Under the pieces are notes generated by a model. It saw only the letters and a list, made by a program, of their open reading frames with translations, did no database searches and had not been told where the DNA came from. A stretch of DNA of 64,000 bases from assembly GCF_002864045.1 (NCBI RefSeq), contig NZ_PJPV01000074.1:1-64000 (forward strand), in the 5' to 3' direction. This document shows positions 8,717 to 19,100 of the stretch, piece by piece (position 1 is the stretch's first letter; each line of letters begins with the position of its first letter). A program made the position numbers and the translations under genes. This DNA is from Endozoicomonas acroporae (GTDB lineage: Bacteria > Pseudomonadota > Gammaproteobacteria > Pseudomonadales > Endozoicomonadaceae).

Positions 8717-11032
8717 ATGAAGCGATCACTGTTGTCTCTGCTGATTGGCTCTTTAGCCATCGCGCCTGCTGCCCAGGCCTTCGTCGTCTCAGATATCCGG
8801 ATTGATGGCCTGCAACGGGTTTCAGCCGGGACAGTTTTTAATGCCCTGCCGGTTGAGGTGGGCGATGATATTAAATCACCGGATATCGCCGGGGCCGCCC
8901 GGGCGCTCTATCAAACCGGGTATTTCAATGATATTCGTATGGCCCGTGAAGGTGATGTTCTGGTGGTTGCCGTGGTTGAGCGACCCTCCATCAGCGCAAT
9001 TGAGATCAAGGGCAATAAGGCGATCAAGACGGAAGATCTGATAACCGGCCTGGAGCGGTCCGGTCTGGCGGAAGGTGAGATTTTCCAGCAGGCCACACTG
9101 GAAGCGATCCGTCTTGAGCTTGAGCGTCAATACGTTGCCCAGGGGCGATACGGTGCCAGGATCACTGCCGATGTTGAAGCGCAGCCCCGCAACCGGGTGA
9201 AGTTGCGCATCAATGTCAAGGAAGGCAAGGTGGCGACCATACAGCATGTCAATGTTGTGGGTAATACGGCCTTCCCCAGGGATGAACTGATTGACCTGTT
9301 TGAGCTGCAAAAGACCGAGTGGTATCAATTCTTCAGTTCCGCGGATAAATACTCCCGGGAGAAACTGTCCGGTGACCTGGAGCGCTTGCGGTCATGGTAC
9401 CTGGACCGGGGTTATATCAACTTCAATATTACCTCCACCCAGGTTTCTATCAGCCCTGACAAGCAGAGTGTGTACATTACGGTCAACGTTGCTGAGGGTG
9501 ATAAGTACACAGTCAGTGACGTTAAGCTGGCCGGTGACCTGGTGATTCCCGAAGACGAGGCAAGAAAGCTGCTGCTGGCCCAGCCGGAGCAAGTGTTCTC
9601 CCGCAGACTGATTACTACCACGGAAGAGATTCTGAGCCGTCGCCTGGGCAACGAAGGGTATACCTTTGCCAATGTGACTGGCATTCCCAAACCGGACCAT
9701 GACAACAAAACCGTTGAGTTGACCTTCTTTGTTGATCCGGGCCGCAGAGCCTATGTCCGACGGATTAATTTCTCCGGGAATACCAAGACCGATGATGAGG
9801 TACTGCGTCGGGAAATGCGCCAGATGGAGGGTGCATCTGCCAATACCCAGAAGATTGAGCAGTCCAAGGTGCGGCTAGAGCGTCTGGGGTATTTCAAGGA
9901 GGTCAATGTTGAAACGCCGCCGGTGCCGGGAACCAGCGATCAGATTGATGTTAATTACACCGTAGAAGAGCAGCCTTCCGGCAGTGTTACGGCCAGTATC
10001 GGTTTCTCCCAGTCTGACGGTCTGTTGCTCGGTGGCTCGGTCAGCCAGAATAACTTCCTGGGAACCGGCAACAAGGTCACCGTTGGTTTGAACAAGAGTG
10101 ATGTCAGCCAGCTCTATAATTTCAGTTTTATGGATCCCTATTACACCATTGACGGTGTATCCCGTGGTTATGATATTTACTATCGAACCTACGATTACAG
10201 TGATTCGGACATTTCCAGTTATGCGGCTGACACCTTTGGCGGTAACGTTCGTTTCGGGTATCCATTGTCTGAAACAGAGTCCATTAATTTCAGTCTCGGG
10301 GTTGATGGTACGGAAATTACCACCGGTTCCGGCACTCCCCAGGTTATCCTGGATTATCTGGATGAAGAAGGACGCAAGTTTACCAATATCAAGGCGTCAC
10401 TGGGCTGGTCGCAGTCAGAGTTGAACCGTGGGCTGCTGCCAACGGCGGGTTATTCGCAGAGTTTGTCGCTGTCTGCCGCGATGCCGGGCTCAACCACTAC
10501 GTTTTATAAGCTGGTGTATCGAGGTCAGTACTTCCAGCCCATTACCCGCAGTCTGACGGCGCGTTTTGCCACTCGCCTGGGTTATGGCGGTGCCTATGGC
10601 AGCACTTCTGAAATGCCGTTCTTTGAGAACTTCTATGCCGGTGGTTTTGGTTCTGTAAGGGGTTACAATGATAACTCCCTTGGACCCAAGGCTGCGCAAC
10701 GGGATAACGGCGATGACTTCAACAGCATGGGTGGTGATGTGCTGCTTGAGGGTACGGTTGAAGTGCTATTCCCGTTACCCTTTGTCAAGGACCAGCGTTC
10801 ATTAAGGACCAGCTTGTTCTTTGATTACGGTAATGTGTTTGATACGAGCTGCAGCTCAAAGGTGGTCGATTGCTACAAGCCGGACCTGGGTGAGCTGCGT
10901 TACAGTGCTGGTGTGGGCCTGACCTGGATTACCCCCCTTGGCCCGCTGACTTTCAGTCTGGCTAAGGCTCTGAATGCCAAAGGCAGAGATGAAACCCAGA
11001 CCTTCCAGTTCTCTCTGGGGACTCCATTCTAA
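8717..11032 (+). CDS. bamA: outer membrane protein assembly factor BamA
   Basis: Central beta-barrel of the BAM complex that inserts outer-membrane proteins. A signal peptide ends at AQA (residue 21), five POTRA repeats follow (starting FVVSDIRIDGLQRVSAGTVF), and the C-terminal half is a barrel containing GFGSVRGYNDNSLGP (lid/RGF-type motif) and a terminal FQFSLGTPF ending in an aromatic, as in Omp85 proteins. 771 aa. A 176-bp gap after rseP may hold its own promoter; a terminator follows. Confidence 0.97.
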   Translation: MKRSLLSLLIGSLAIAPAAQAFVVSDIRIDGLQRVSAGTVFNALPVEVGDDIKSPDIAGAARALYQTGYFNDIRMAREGDVLVVAVVERPSISAIEIKGNKAIKTEDLITGLERSGLAEGEIFQQATLEAIRLELERQYVAQGRYGARITADVEAQPRNRVKLRINVKEGKVATIQHVNVVGNTAFPRDELIDLFELQKTEWYQFFSSADKYSREKLSGDLERLRSWYLDRGYINFNITSTQVSISPDKQSVYITVNVAEGDKYTVSDVKLAGDLVIPEDEARKLLLAQPEQVFSRRLITTTEEILSRRLGNEGYTFANVTGIPKPDHDNKTVELTFFVDPGRRAYVRRINFSGNTKTDDEVLRREMRQMEGASANTQKIEQSKVRLERLGYFKEVNVETPPVPGTSDQIDVNYTVEEQPSGSVTASIGFSQSDGLLLGGSVSQNNFLGTGNKVTVGLNKSDVSQLYNFSFMDPYYTIDGVSRGYDIYYRTYDYSDSDISSYAADTFGGNVRFGYPLSETESINFSLGVDGTEITTGSGTPQVILDYLDEEGRKFTNIKASLGWSQSELNRGLLPTAGYSQSLSLSAAMPGSTTTFYKLVYRGQYFQPITRSLTARFATRLGYGGAYGSTSEMPFFENFYAGGFGSVRGYNDNSLGPKAAQRDNGDDFNSMGGDVLLEGTVEVLFPLPFVKDQRSLRTSLFFDYGNVFDTSCSSKVVDCYKPDLGELRYSAGVGLTWITPLGPLTFSLAKALNAKGRDETQTFQFSLGTPF

Positions 11033-11068
11033 GCAAATCCCTCTTTTAGGAGGGTATTTTACGTAATT

Positions 11069-11095
11069 AAAAGGTGCTATCAGGCACCTTTTCTT
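11069..11095 (+). terminator. terminator between bamA and skp
   Basis: A 9-bp perfect stem (AAAAGGTGC with GCACCTTTT) with a TATCAG loop is followed by CTTT. It sits just upstream of skp and argues against the ATG at 11100 as skp start. Confidence 0.75.
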
Positions 11096-11132
11096 TATAA
11101 TGCCTCCTTTTACCGTTTTCAGGAGATTTATT

Positions 11133-11642
11133 TTGAAATCCATCAGACTGGCATTCCTGGCCCTGATTATGCTGGCCCCCCTGGCCAATGCAGCCACTAC
11201 TGGCAGTAAAGTAGGTGTGCTTGATACGGTGATGGTGTTAAGTGAATCCGATGCGGGCAAACAATACGCCAAAAAGTCTGAAGCCAAGTTCAAGCCTCAG
11301 TTGGTCGCTCTGCAGAAGCTGGAGAGTGACGTTCGTAATATGCAGGAAAAGCTGCAAAAAGATGGCCCGACTTTGAGCGCCGAGCAATTGAAAGTTCGTC
11401 AGCTAGAGTTACAACGCAAGTATGAAGACTGGCAACTGAAAGGACGCCAGTATCAGACTGAAAGGTCAGAAGCGGATAACGCAGAACGTGAAAAGCTACG
11501 GCCAAAACTGCAGACTGCCATCGATACTGTTATTAGTGAATTAAAGCTGGACCTGGTCATTGATCGTCAGATGGCCATCTATGGCAGTCCAAGTATCGAT
11601 ATCACTCGCAAGGTCATTGAAAGCCTCAACCAGATGAAGTAA
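11133..11642 (+). CDS. skp: periplasmic chaperone Skp (OmpH family)
   Basis: Trimeric jellyfish-shaped periplasmic chaperone that holds unfolded outer-membrane proteins for BamA. From the TTG at 11133 the product has a textbook signal peptide (MKSIRLAFLALIMLAPLANA) and a long charged helical region from about residue 50 to 130 forming the tentacles. AGGAGA lies 6 nt before TTG; an in-frame ATG at 11100 directly abuts the terminator hairpin, has no ribosome site and would spoil the signal peptide. 169 aa. It leads into lpxD after 6 nt. Confidence 0.93.
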   Translation: MKSIRLAFLALIMLAPLANAATTGSKVGVLDTVMVLSESDAGKQYAKKSEAKFKPQLVALQKLESDVRNMQEKLQKDGPTLSAEQLKVRQLELQRKYEDWQLKGRQYQTERSEADNAEREKLRPKLQTAIDTVISELKLDLVIDRQMAIYGSPSIDITRKVIESLNQMK

Positions 11643-11648
11643 TGAATC

Positions 11649-12662
11649 ATGACTGATGTTTATACTTTGTCCCAACTGGCAGAACAGTGTGGTGCCCGAC
11701 TGCAGGGAGATGGGGATAAGCAGGTCTCAGGTCTGAATACCCTTCAGGATGCCGGGGGGCATGAGTTAAGCTTTCTGGCCAATCCGGCCTATGCCCGATA
11801 TCTGGAAACCACTCAGGCCGGTGCGGTTATTCTCTGCCCGGATTCCGCCAGTGGCTTTGCCGGAAATGCCCTGGTTCTTGATAACCCATACCTGGGTTAT
11901 GCCCGGCTCTCCTCCCTGTTCGATACTGACCGTGGTGGCAATGCAGGTATCCACCCCAGCGCCTTGGTTGATGAGACTGCTGTTGTGGATGCGACCGCTG
12001 CCATTGGTGCCAATGTTGTTATTGAGGCAGGCGTTCAGATTGCCGTCGGTGTTCGCATAGATGCCGGTACCGTGGTGGGGCACGACTCCGTGCTTGGTGC
12101 CCATGTTCACCTTCATCGCAATGTTACGGTCTGCCACGGTGTCACCATCGGTGATCGGACCATCATTCACTCCGGAGCGGTGATTGGTGGTGATGGTTTC
12201 GGTAATGCACACGCGGATGGCCGCTGGTACAAAATCGCCCAGATCGGTGGTGTGGTGATCGGCAGTGATGTTGAAATTGGCAACAACACCTGTATTGACC
12301 GTGGTGCCCTGGGTAATACGGAAATACACAATGGAGTTCGCCTCGATAACCTGATTCAGATTGCTCACAATGTGGTAATCGGCGAGAACACGGCTATTGC
12401 CGCTGGTGTCGGTATTTCCGGAAGTACAAAGATTGGTAAAAACTGTACTATTGCCGGAGCCGCTGGTTTTGCCGGTCATCTGACCATTGCTGATGGGACG
12501 TTTATCAGTGGCATGGCCATGATTACGCGCTCAATTACCCGGGCTGGTTCCTACTCTTCCGGTACTGGTTTTATGGAGAGTCGTGAGTGGCGGAAAAACG
12601 TGGTTCGTTTCCGGCAACTGGATGATCTGGCCAGGCGGGTTAAACAGCTGGAGAAACAGTGA
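11649..12662 (+). CDS. lpxD: UDP-3-O-(3-hydroxyacyl)glucosamine N-acyltransferase
   Basis: Third step of lipid A synthesis, adding the N-linked hydroxyacyl chain from acyl-ACP. The 337-aa protein has the N-terminal uridine-binding region ([16 protein letters not shown]) followed by a left-handed beta-helix of hexapeptide repeats from about residue 100, with [14 protein letters not shown] and the catalytic His region [11 protein letters not shown]. The C-terminal helix ends RVKQLEKQ. It belongs with fabZ, lpxA and lpxB downstream, though a hairpin with a U-run separates it from fabZ. Confidence 0.97.
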   Translation: MTDVYTLSQLAEQCGARLQGDGDKQVSGLNTLQDAGGHELSFLANPAYARYLETTQAGAVILCPDSASGFAGNALVLDNPYLGYARLSSLFDTDRGGNAGIHPSALVDETAVVDATAAIGANVVIEAGVQIAVGVRIDAGTVVGHDSVLGAHVHLHRNVTVCHGVTIGDRTIIHSGAVIGGDGFGNAHADGRWYKIAQIGGVVIGSDVEIGNNTCIDRGALGNTEIHNGVRLDNLIQIAHNVVIGENTAIAAGVGISGSTKIGKNCTIAGAAGFAGHLTIADGTFISGMAMITRSITRAGSYSSGTGFMESREWRKNVVRFRQLDDLARRVKQLEKQ

Positions 12663-12715
12663 GACTGAGATAAGTGCACTGAAACCTGGCAGGGTAAGAA
12701 TTTTTACGGTAAAGG

Positions 12716-12739
12716 AAAGGCTGGTTGTCCAGCCTTTTT
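12716..12739 (+). terminator. terminator-like hairpin between lpxD and fabZ
   Basis: AAGGCTGG-TTGT-CCAGCCTT followed by TTTC. It may terminate or attenuate skp-lpxD transcription, so fabZ-lpxA-lpxB-rnhB may also have its own promoter. Confidence 0.7.
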
Positions 12740-12760
12740 CTGTTATAGAGTTTATGGCGA

Positions 12761-13201
12761 ATGAGACGAATTGAGGTAATAAAGGAGATCCTGCCCCATC
12801 GGTATCCTTTTCTGCTGGTGGATCGGGTTCTTCATGTGGATACAGAAAAAGGCTCCATCGAATGTCTTAAAAATGTATCCAGTAATGAGCCACATTTTAA
12901 TGGTCATTTCCCACAGCATCCGGTGATGCCGGGGGTATTGATTATTGAGGCGATGGCTCAATCAGCAGGTATCCTTGGTTATCACATTCGCAAGACGGAT
13001 GGCGACACAATCTATTTTTTTGCCGGGGTGGATAAGGTGCGTTTTCGCAAACCGGTGGTTCCCGGTGATCAGCTGATTCTCCGGGCAACACTGTTGGCAC
13101 TGAAACGGGATATCTGGAAATTTGCCTGTGAGGCGGTGGTTGATGGTAATATTGTCTGCTCTGCAGAAGTTACGTGTGCAAGAAAGGAAATAAAATCTTG
13201 A
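12761..13201 (+). CDS. fabZ: 3-hydroxyacyl-ACP dehydratase FabZ
   Basis: Hot-dog-fold dehydratase of fatty-acid elongation. Signature [14 protein letters not shown] and the catalytic His region [22 protein letters not shown] are intact. 146 aa. The ATG at 12761 has a weak ribosome site; no better in-frame start is evident. Its TGA overlaps the lpxA TTG. FabZ and LpxA/LpxD compete for hydroxyacyl-ACP, which explains their conserved clustering. Confidence 0.96.
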   Translation: MRRIEVIKEILPHRYPFLLVDRVLHVDTEKGSIECLKNVSSNEPHFNGHFPQHPVMPGVLIIEAMAQSAGILGYHIRKTDGDTIYFFAGVDKVRFRKPVVPGDQLILRATLLALKRDIWKFACEAVVDGNIVCSAEVTCARKEIKS

Positions 13202-14055
13202 GCGACACACTCTCCGTTACTGATTCTGAAGCGGCCGGGGCGGTTGAAGCCATTAGCCCGTTGCAAGCCGATATTCATCCAACCGCCAGAGTTCATCCGT
13301 CGGCTATTGTCGAACCGGGTGCCCGTATTGGTGAAGATGTTGAAGTTGGGCCATGGACTTATATTGGGCCGGGTGTTGAAGTGGGTATGGGTAGCCGTAT
13401 TCACTCCCATGTGGTGATCAAGGGCCCGACGGTGATCGGGAAAAATAACCGTATTTTTCAGTTTTCCAGTGTTGGTGAAGAGTGTCAGGATAAAAAATAC
13501 GCTGGTGAACCCACTCGCCTGGTGATTGGCGATAACAATATTATCCGTGAAGGCTGTACCATCCATCGTGGCACCATTCAGGATCAATGGCTGACTGCTA
13601 TTGGCAGTAACAATTTGCTGATGGCCTATGTGCATGTGGCCCATGACTGTGTTATAGGCGACAACTGTATTATTGCTAACAATGTGGCACTTGCCGGTCA
13701 TGTGATGGTTGGTGATTGTGTCATCCTGGGCGGTTACACGACGGTGCATCAGTTCTGCAAGATTGGTGCCTTCAGTATGAGCGCTGCCCATACGGCACTG
13801 TTCAAAGATGTGCCGGCATTTATCATGTCCAGCGGTAATCCTGCTGAAGCCCATGGTATGAACTTTGAAGGCATGCGTCGCCGGGGATATACGCCTGAAC
13901 TGATCAGCAAACTGCGACAGTGCTACAAGATCATTTACCGTCAGGGGTTGAGAACGGCTGAAGCGATTGATCGTCTCGAGAGTATGGAGCCGTTACCGGA
14001 AATCCAACTGCTGATTGACTCTCTGAAATCATCAAGCCGTGGTATTACCCGGTGA
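13198..14055 (+). CDS. lpxA: acyl-ACP--UDP-N-acetylglucosamine O-acyltransferase
   Basis: First step of lipid A synthesis. Left-handed beta-helix of hexapeptide repeats ([20 protein letters not shown] onward), with the catalytic His region [13 protein letters not shown] and a C-terminal helical domain ending SSRGITR. The best start is the TTG at 13198, overlapping the fabZ stop, with AGGAAA upstream; this gives 285 aa, about 20 residues longer at the N-terminus than E. coli LpxA. A GTG at 13174 is an alternative. Confidence 0.95.
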   Translation: MSDTLSVTDSEAAGAVEAISPLQADIHPTARVHPSAIVEPGARIGEDVEVGPWTYIGPGVEVGMGSRIHSHVVIKGPTVIGKNNRIFQFSSVGEECQDKKYAGEPTRLVIGDNNIIREGCTIHRGTIQDQWLTAIGSNNLLMAYVHVAHDCVIGDNCIIANNVALAGHVMVGDCVILGGYTTVHQFCKIGAFSMSAAHTALFKDVPAFIMSSGNPAEAHGMNFEGMRRRGYTPELISKLRQCYKIIYRQGLRTAEAIDRLESMEPLPEIQLLIDSLKSSSRGITR

Positions 14056-15245
14056 TGCAGTCGGCTGTTTCTTCCCCGGGGATATCATTACGTATTGCAT
14101 TGGTTGCAGGAGAAGCCTCAGGGGATGTTCTCGGGGCCGGGCTGATCCGGGAAATCAAACGACATTATCCGGATGCTTACTGCTATGGTATTGGCGGTCC
14201 CCTGATGCAGTCAGAGGGTTTTGACAGCGTGTTCCCCATGGAACGGTTATCGGTGATGGGGCTGGTTGAGGTTCTCGGGCGTTTGCGAGAACTGCTGGGT
14301 ATTCGCAAACAGTTGCGGGAGCGACTGATTGCCGATCAGCCTGATGTGTTTATTGGTATTGATGCCCCTGATTTTAACCTGGCGCTTGAACGCAGGCTGA
14401 AAGCGGCCGGTATTCCAACCGTGCATTATGTCAGCCCCCAGGTATGGGCCTGGCGTGAAGGTCGTCTGAAAAAAATCCGGCACTCCGTAGACCACATGTT
14501 GGCACTGCTCCCATTTGAAGCGGACTATTACAGGAATCACGGTGTACCTGTGACCTTTGTTGGCCACCCCCTGGCTGACCAGATTTCCATGAACCCGGAT
14601 CAAGACGCAGCCAGACATACCCTGGGTGTCAGTCATGGTGGTGGGCCGGTGATCGGGCTCTTGCCGGGCAGCCGCAAACCAGAGATAGCCAAACTTGGTC
14701 AACTATTTCTTGAGACCGCCCGCCTGCTCAGGAAAGACTTCCCGGATGCCCGCTTTTTAATTCCCTGTGCCAATGAGCGACGAAAAAAGCAACTTCTACC
14801 CATTGTCCGTGAGTTTCCGGATCTGGACGTAACGGTCTATGATGGTCAGGCACAATCGGTTATGGCCGCCTCGGATGCGATTCTGATCGCTTCGGGCACC
14901 GCTGTTCTTGAGGCTGCACTGCATAAAAAACCGCTGGTAGTCAGTTATAAAATGGCACCGCTCAGTTTTGCCATTATCAGCCGGATGGTGAAGGTCAAAT
15001 ATGTCGCACTGCCCAATCTTCTGGCCGACAAAGAGCTGGTACCTGAAGTGTTACAGGACGATGCTACTCCTGAAAATCTCAGGGTTTTGATTAAGAAGGC
15101 CATTGAGGACCAAGAGTACAGAGGGGCTCTGGAACATTCTTTTAAGGAGATTCACCATCAACTGAAGCAGGATGCCAGCAGACTGGCCTATGAAGCGGTG
15201 ATGTCAGTTATTCAGCAGACCAGGCAGCGGGTAGAGAGTCAGTGA
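14055..15245 (+). CDS. lpxB: lipid-A-disaccharide synthase
   Basis: Glycosyltransferase (GT19) that condenses UDP-diacylglucosamine with lipid X to form the lipid A disaccharide on the inner membrane. Motifs [42 protein letters not shown] and [10 protein letters not shown] are family hallmarks. 396 aa. The ATG overlaps the lpxA stop as TGATG; a GTG one codon upstream is possible. It overlaps rnhB by 4 nt. Confidence 0.97.
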   Translation: MQSAVSSPGISLRIALVAGEASGDVLGAGLIREIKRHYPDAYCYGIGGPLMQSEGFDSVFPMERLSVMGLVEVLGRLRELLGIRKQLRERLIADQPDVFIGIDAPDFNLALERRLKAAGIPTVHYVSPQVWAWREGRLKKIRHSVDHMLALLPFEADYYRNHGVPVTFVGHPLADQISMNPDQDAARHTLGVSHGGGPVIGLLPGSRKPEIAKLGQLFLETARLLRKDFPDARFLIPCANERRKKQLLPIVREFPDLDVTVYDGQAQSVMAASDAILIASGTAVLEAALHKKPLVVSYKMAPLSFAIISRMVKVKYVALPNLLADKELVPEVLQDDATPENLRVLIKKAIEDQEYRGALEHSFKEIHHQLKQDASRLAYEAVMSVIQQTRQRVESQ

Positions 15246-15859
15246 AGCAAAATCAATTTGACTGGTGTGACGCCAGTGACACAGGAATTATTGTTGCTGG
15301 TGTTGATGAAGTGGGCAGAGGTCCACTGTGTGGCCCGGTGATTGCTGCTGCTGTCATCCTGGATCCTGCCCGCCCGATTGAAGGTTTGAATGATTCCAAG
15401 AAACTGTCGGAGAAAAAGCGAGAGGCACTTTTTAACGTTATTTGTCATAACGCCCTGGCCTGGTCACTGGGCAGGGCTGAAGTAGCAGAGATTGATGAAC
15501 TGAATATTCTCCATGCCACCATGCTGGCAATGCAGCGTGCCGTAGAGGGATTATCGGTCAGGCCCGAACTGGCTTATATCGATGGTAACCGCTGTCCAGC
15601 GCTTTCCTGTCGTGCTGAAGCCATTGTAAAAGGCGATAGTCGTGTTCCTGAGATTGCTGCTGCTTCCATTATTGCCAAGGTGACCCGCGACCGGGAAATG
15701 TTGATTATGGACATGGAGTGGCCCGGTTATGGCATTGCAGGGCATAAAGGTTATCCTACAAAAGTCCACCTTGAAGCGTTAAGAAAGTTGGGGCCTGCTC
15801 CCGTCCATCGTCGCTCCTTCAAGCCGGTTCGGGAGCTCCTGGCTGACGTGGTCAGTTGA
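15242..15859 (+). CDS. rnhB: ribonuclease HII
   Basis: Cleaves RNA in RNA-DNA hybrids, including single misincorporated ribonucleotides. Active-site Asp-Glu in [16 protein letters not shown], Asp in AYIDGN, and the conserved [16 protein letters not shown] and GYPT segments are present. 205 aa. The GTG start lies within the lpxB stop. dnaE normally follows closely; here the giant gene at 16144-23964 intervenes. Confidence 0.96.
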   Translation: MKQNQFDWCDASDTGIIVAGVDEVGRGPLCGPVIAAAVILDPARPIEGLNDSKKLSEKKREALFNVICHNALAWSLGRAEVAEIDELNILHATMLAMQRAVEGLSVRPELAYIDGNRCPALSCRAEAIVKGDSRVPEIAAASIIAKVTRDREMLIMDMEWPGYGIAGHKGYPTKVHLEALRKLGPAPVHRRSFKPVRELLADVVS

Positions 15860-16143
15860 AAAAAGCAATGGACGCAACAAGCCCTGCCAGGCTTGGCCTG
15901 TGCAGGTCTTTGGGGCGCAATCGTGTGATTGAAATGTTCCCAGTCGTAAGCTCCCCTTCAGGTTCCGATCATGAGCTAAACCGTGGTCAGCTATTTGTGT
16001 TCTAAACTACCTGACAACTTTCAGTTCTAACGCAGTATTTCTTGATAGGTGTCATTTCTGATACCGGTTTTTTTTCTGCAAAGAATAGTTCAGCAGTCTG
16101 TAATCCAAAAAGAACCTCAAAGGTTAATGGAGTGGCGGGATCT

Positions 16144-19100
16144 ATGAACATTCAAAATAGTGGAAGCAATGTACAATTGGCATCAGAGCGTAACTTGTCG
16201 GCCAAAAAGGCAAAATTGAAGCAACCATTAAAGCCAGTGGATATGTGCGTTGAAGTACAATCCAGGCTGCATTTAACGTCACCCCGGATTCCGCTGTCTG
16301 ACACTGCGAGAACTGTATGCTTACAGGTCTCACCAAACCTGAGGTTTTCACATTCCTTTGATTTTCGTTTTGTCGCTAATAATCATCAGGTTCGACATCT
16401 TTTATCTGCTCAAACCCATGATGAGCAGCAAGACGTAGTCATTCTTTCTCATCCGGATGATCTCTCGCAGGGGAACCTGCTCAGCCGCTTGAGTATTTCC
16501 GGGACCGGTCATCACTCTCTGAAACCGGGCAAGCTATTTGAAAATAACGAGCCTTTGACCCTGGTTATCGATATCCGAATGCTCACCAGTGACGAGCTGC
16601 CAAAACTTAATGATTTGCTGGATCCCGATAATCCTTGTCTGTTTGACCAAGTCACTCAGAAAAAACGTGCTCTGGGTGAACATGTTTCGCTGCTGGTATT
16701 GGCCAGTCATGAGCAGTTGGCGATGGTGGGGAAAAGTGACGAAGCACCGGGTGCGGATTTCTGGCGACGAATTAATCGACCGGGCAATACCTGGCAGTTT
16801 GACGCAGACAGTGGCAATGACCAGACAATGGACATCGGTGATGTGCCACCGGTATTGGCTGAACTCCCCTCGGGCAGTGCTATGGATGATGGCAATACCG
16901 TTATTATCCACTGTCATTTGCACAGTAATTGGCGACAGCTGTTTTTTGGTGGACCCGGGGTGGATAAGCAGGGGCGTATCCGGCACCTGCCAGGCAAATT
17001 TGAGCAATTGAAAACCGGGCAACGGGTGATTCTCAAAGGAGCCGACTGGCATAATCTGGCATTTGAACAGACCATTCGCCAACTGCTGGCGCAAAAGCGT
17101 TATGAGAGCAACGGTGCTCTCTGTACTCTGCCAGAAGATATTCAGTTTTACCGGATGCCGGTGGGAGATGACGAGCTGCTATCGCTGTTTCAAATCATGG
17201 CTAACTCTGGGGATGCAAGACTTGCCGGTAACGAGCCACAAAACCCATTGATTATTAACCATAGCAATATTATGGAATGGTTGGGGCCAATCAGTATCGG
17301 GCAGGAAGGTTTTGCGGTTCCTAACACCAGCTTGCTGGACCAGGTGAAGGCCGGTGACGTGGTGACAGTCACTTCACCTCTCAGTGAAGCGCTCTGGTTT
17401 CTTTTGCTGGGTACACTGCAGAATATCCACCAGACCACAGGGGTAAAACCGAAGCTTCAGGTCGCTCATTCACAGCGGCAACCGCAATCACTTGGGCTGA
17501 CAGAAAAAGCCGGGCAACCCGAACTGGCCAGCTGTATTGGCGGTAAAGATAATACCGGGGATCACGCCCCCGTTAACACAGTGACTTATCAGCACAGTGC
17601 CCAGGCAAATCATTGGATTAATAGCCACCAGGAAATTCCCCTGGTGATACAGATCAACAACCAGACCGGCTTCAGCCAGTTGTTTGACAATATCTTTATC
17701 ACTTCGGAGCAAAAGGCGTATTTTGGTCGCTGTCAGAGCGGCTTGCAGGCAGCTTTGACCACGGGCAAGCCCGTTGTATTCCGGGGGCTGGAGAGCAATC
17801 CAAAGCTTCAGCAGCTGCTTGAGCCCCTGGTATCTGGACAACCCCTGCTGGTTAACGGCATATTACAGGCTTACCCGAAAGCTTGTATCACAGTACTCTG
17901 GCCTGAGCTTGCACAAAGCCCATCCCCGGTATGGAGCGCAATGATCGCCGCCGCAGAGTTATGTCCACCGGTAGATATCTGGAATATCACCGCCGAACAT
18001 CATGGTATGTCCCGGACTGAACTCCCGGAACAGGCGCTCAGGCAACTCTGCGAAGCTTTTAAAACCGTACCTGCCACCCTTTGTCATCCATTGCCTGAAA
18101 TCACAGAAGGGCTGTTGAATAACCTGATATTGGCTGCCCGGCGGGCACAGCAGGTTGACCATGCACCGCAGCTGCAACCCTGCCATTGGCGCAAAGCCAT
18201 CGATAGCGTATTCAGCCATGGCACCCGGCAGAATCGGTCAGTTCGTGATTTTATGAAGGTGGCTTGCAGACAGCTATTGCCGGATACAGCGCAAACTGCC
18301 TGGGTGGATCCTGATCGTTTGAATGCTGTCATTAACAGTGCCCAGCCGTTGGACAGGAGTTTTGTCTGCCTCAATGTGTGGCAACTGGCCAGGGCTTTTG
18401 GCCCGACTGTCTTTGCCAATACTGTATTTGAACAACTGAACCTGTCCTATGAATATCCATTTCAAGCTTGCATGTCCAACGAATGTATGGATTGCCTCTG
18501 TGCCTTGATTGTCGCACAAACGCCCCGGATGCAGCGGAGTTCGGTGGCTTTGCAGCTGCAGGTTGACCCACTGCAGGCAGAGCGGTACCAACAGTTAGCA
18601 ATCAGGCCACAAAATCAGATCAGGCGGTTAGAAGATGCGCTGGCTTCTGGCTGGCAGTTACGTCCACATTCAGCACAGACTCGATCTGATGCCATTCATA
18701 CTCTGGCGATGGATTGTTATCGTGTTAGCCAGCAGAGCGTATCCAGAAATAGTGACCCAGAGCACATTTCACGCCTGGAGCATCTATTGGTGCAATCACT
18801 TGAATGGCAGGGTTGCGCTCAAGCCCCACTTCAGGCGCTGGCCCATGATCTTTATTACGGTTCGGTTGACCAGAAGGATCGGGAACTTCGTCGTTTATCC
18901 AGGCTCCATGACCGGCTTGAGGACTCCCCCGTCATTTTCCTGCAAGGAGAAACCGGGACTGGTAAAAGTTATTTTGCCGCCAAAACTGCCGAGGCGTCCG
19001 GATTGGCTTCGCTGATTTCTCTGGGCCCCTGCGACAGCGAACAGACCCTGATGAAACGCTGGCAATGGCAGGAACATACCGGCACCGGAGATGGTGGTGA

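Noticed and set aside
11766..12479. Minus-strand open frame of 237 codons over lpxD
   Set aside because: The Gly/Ile/Val periodicity of the hexapeptide-repeat gene produces a repetitive Asn/Thr shadow; not a gene.
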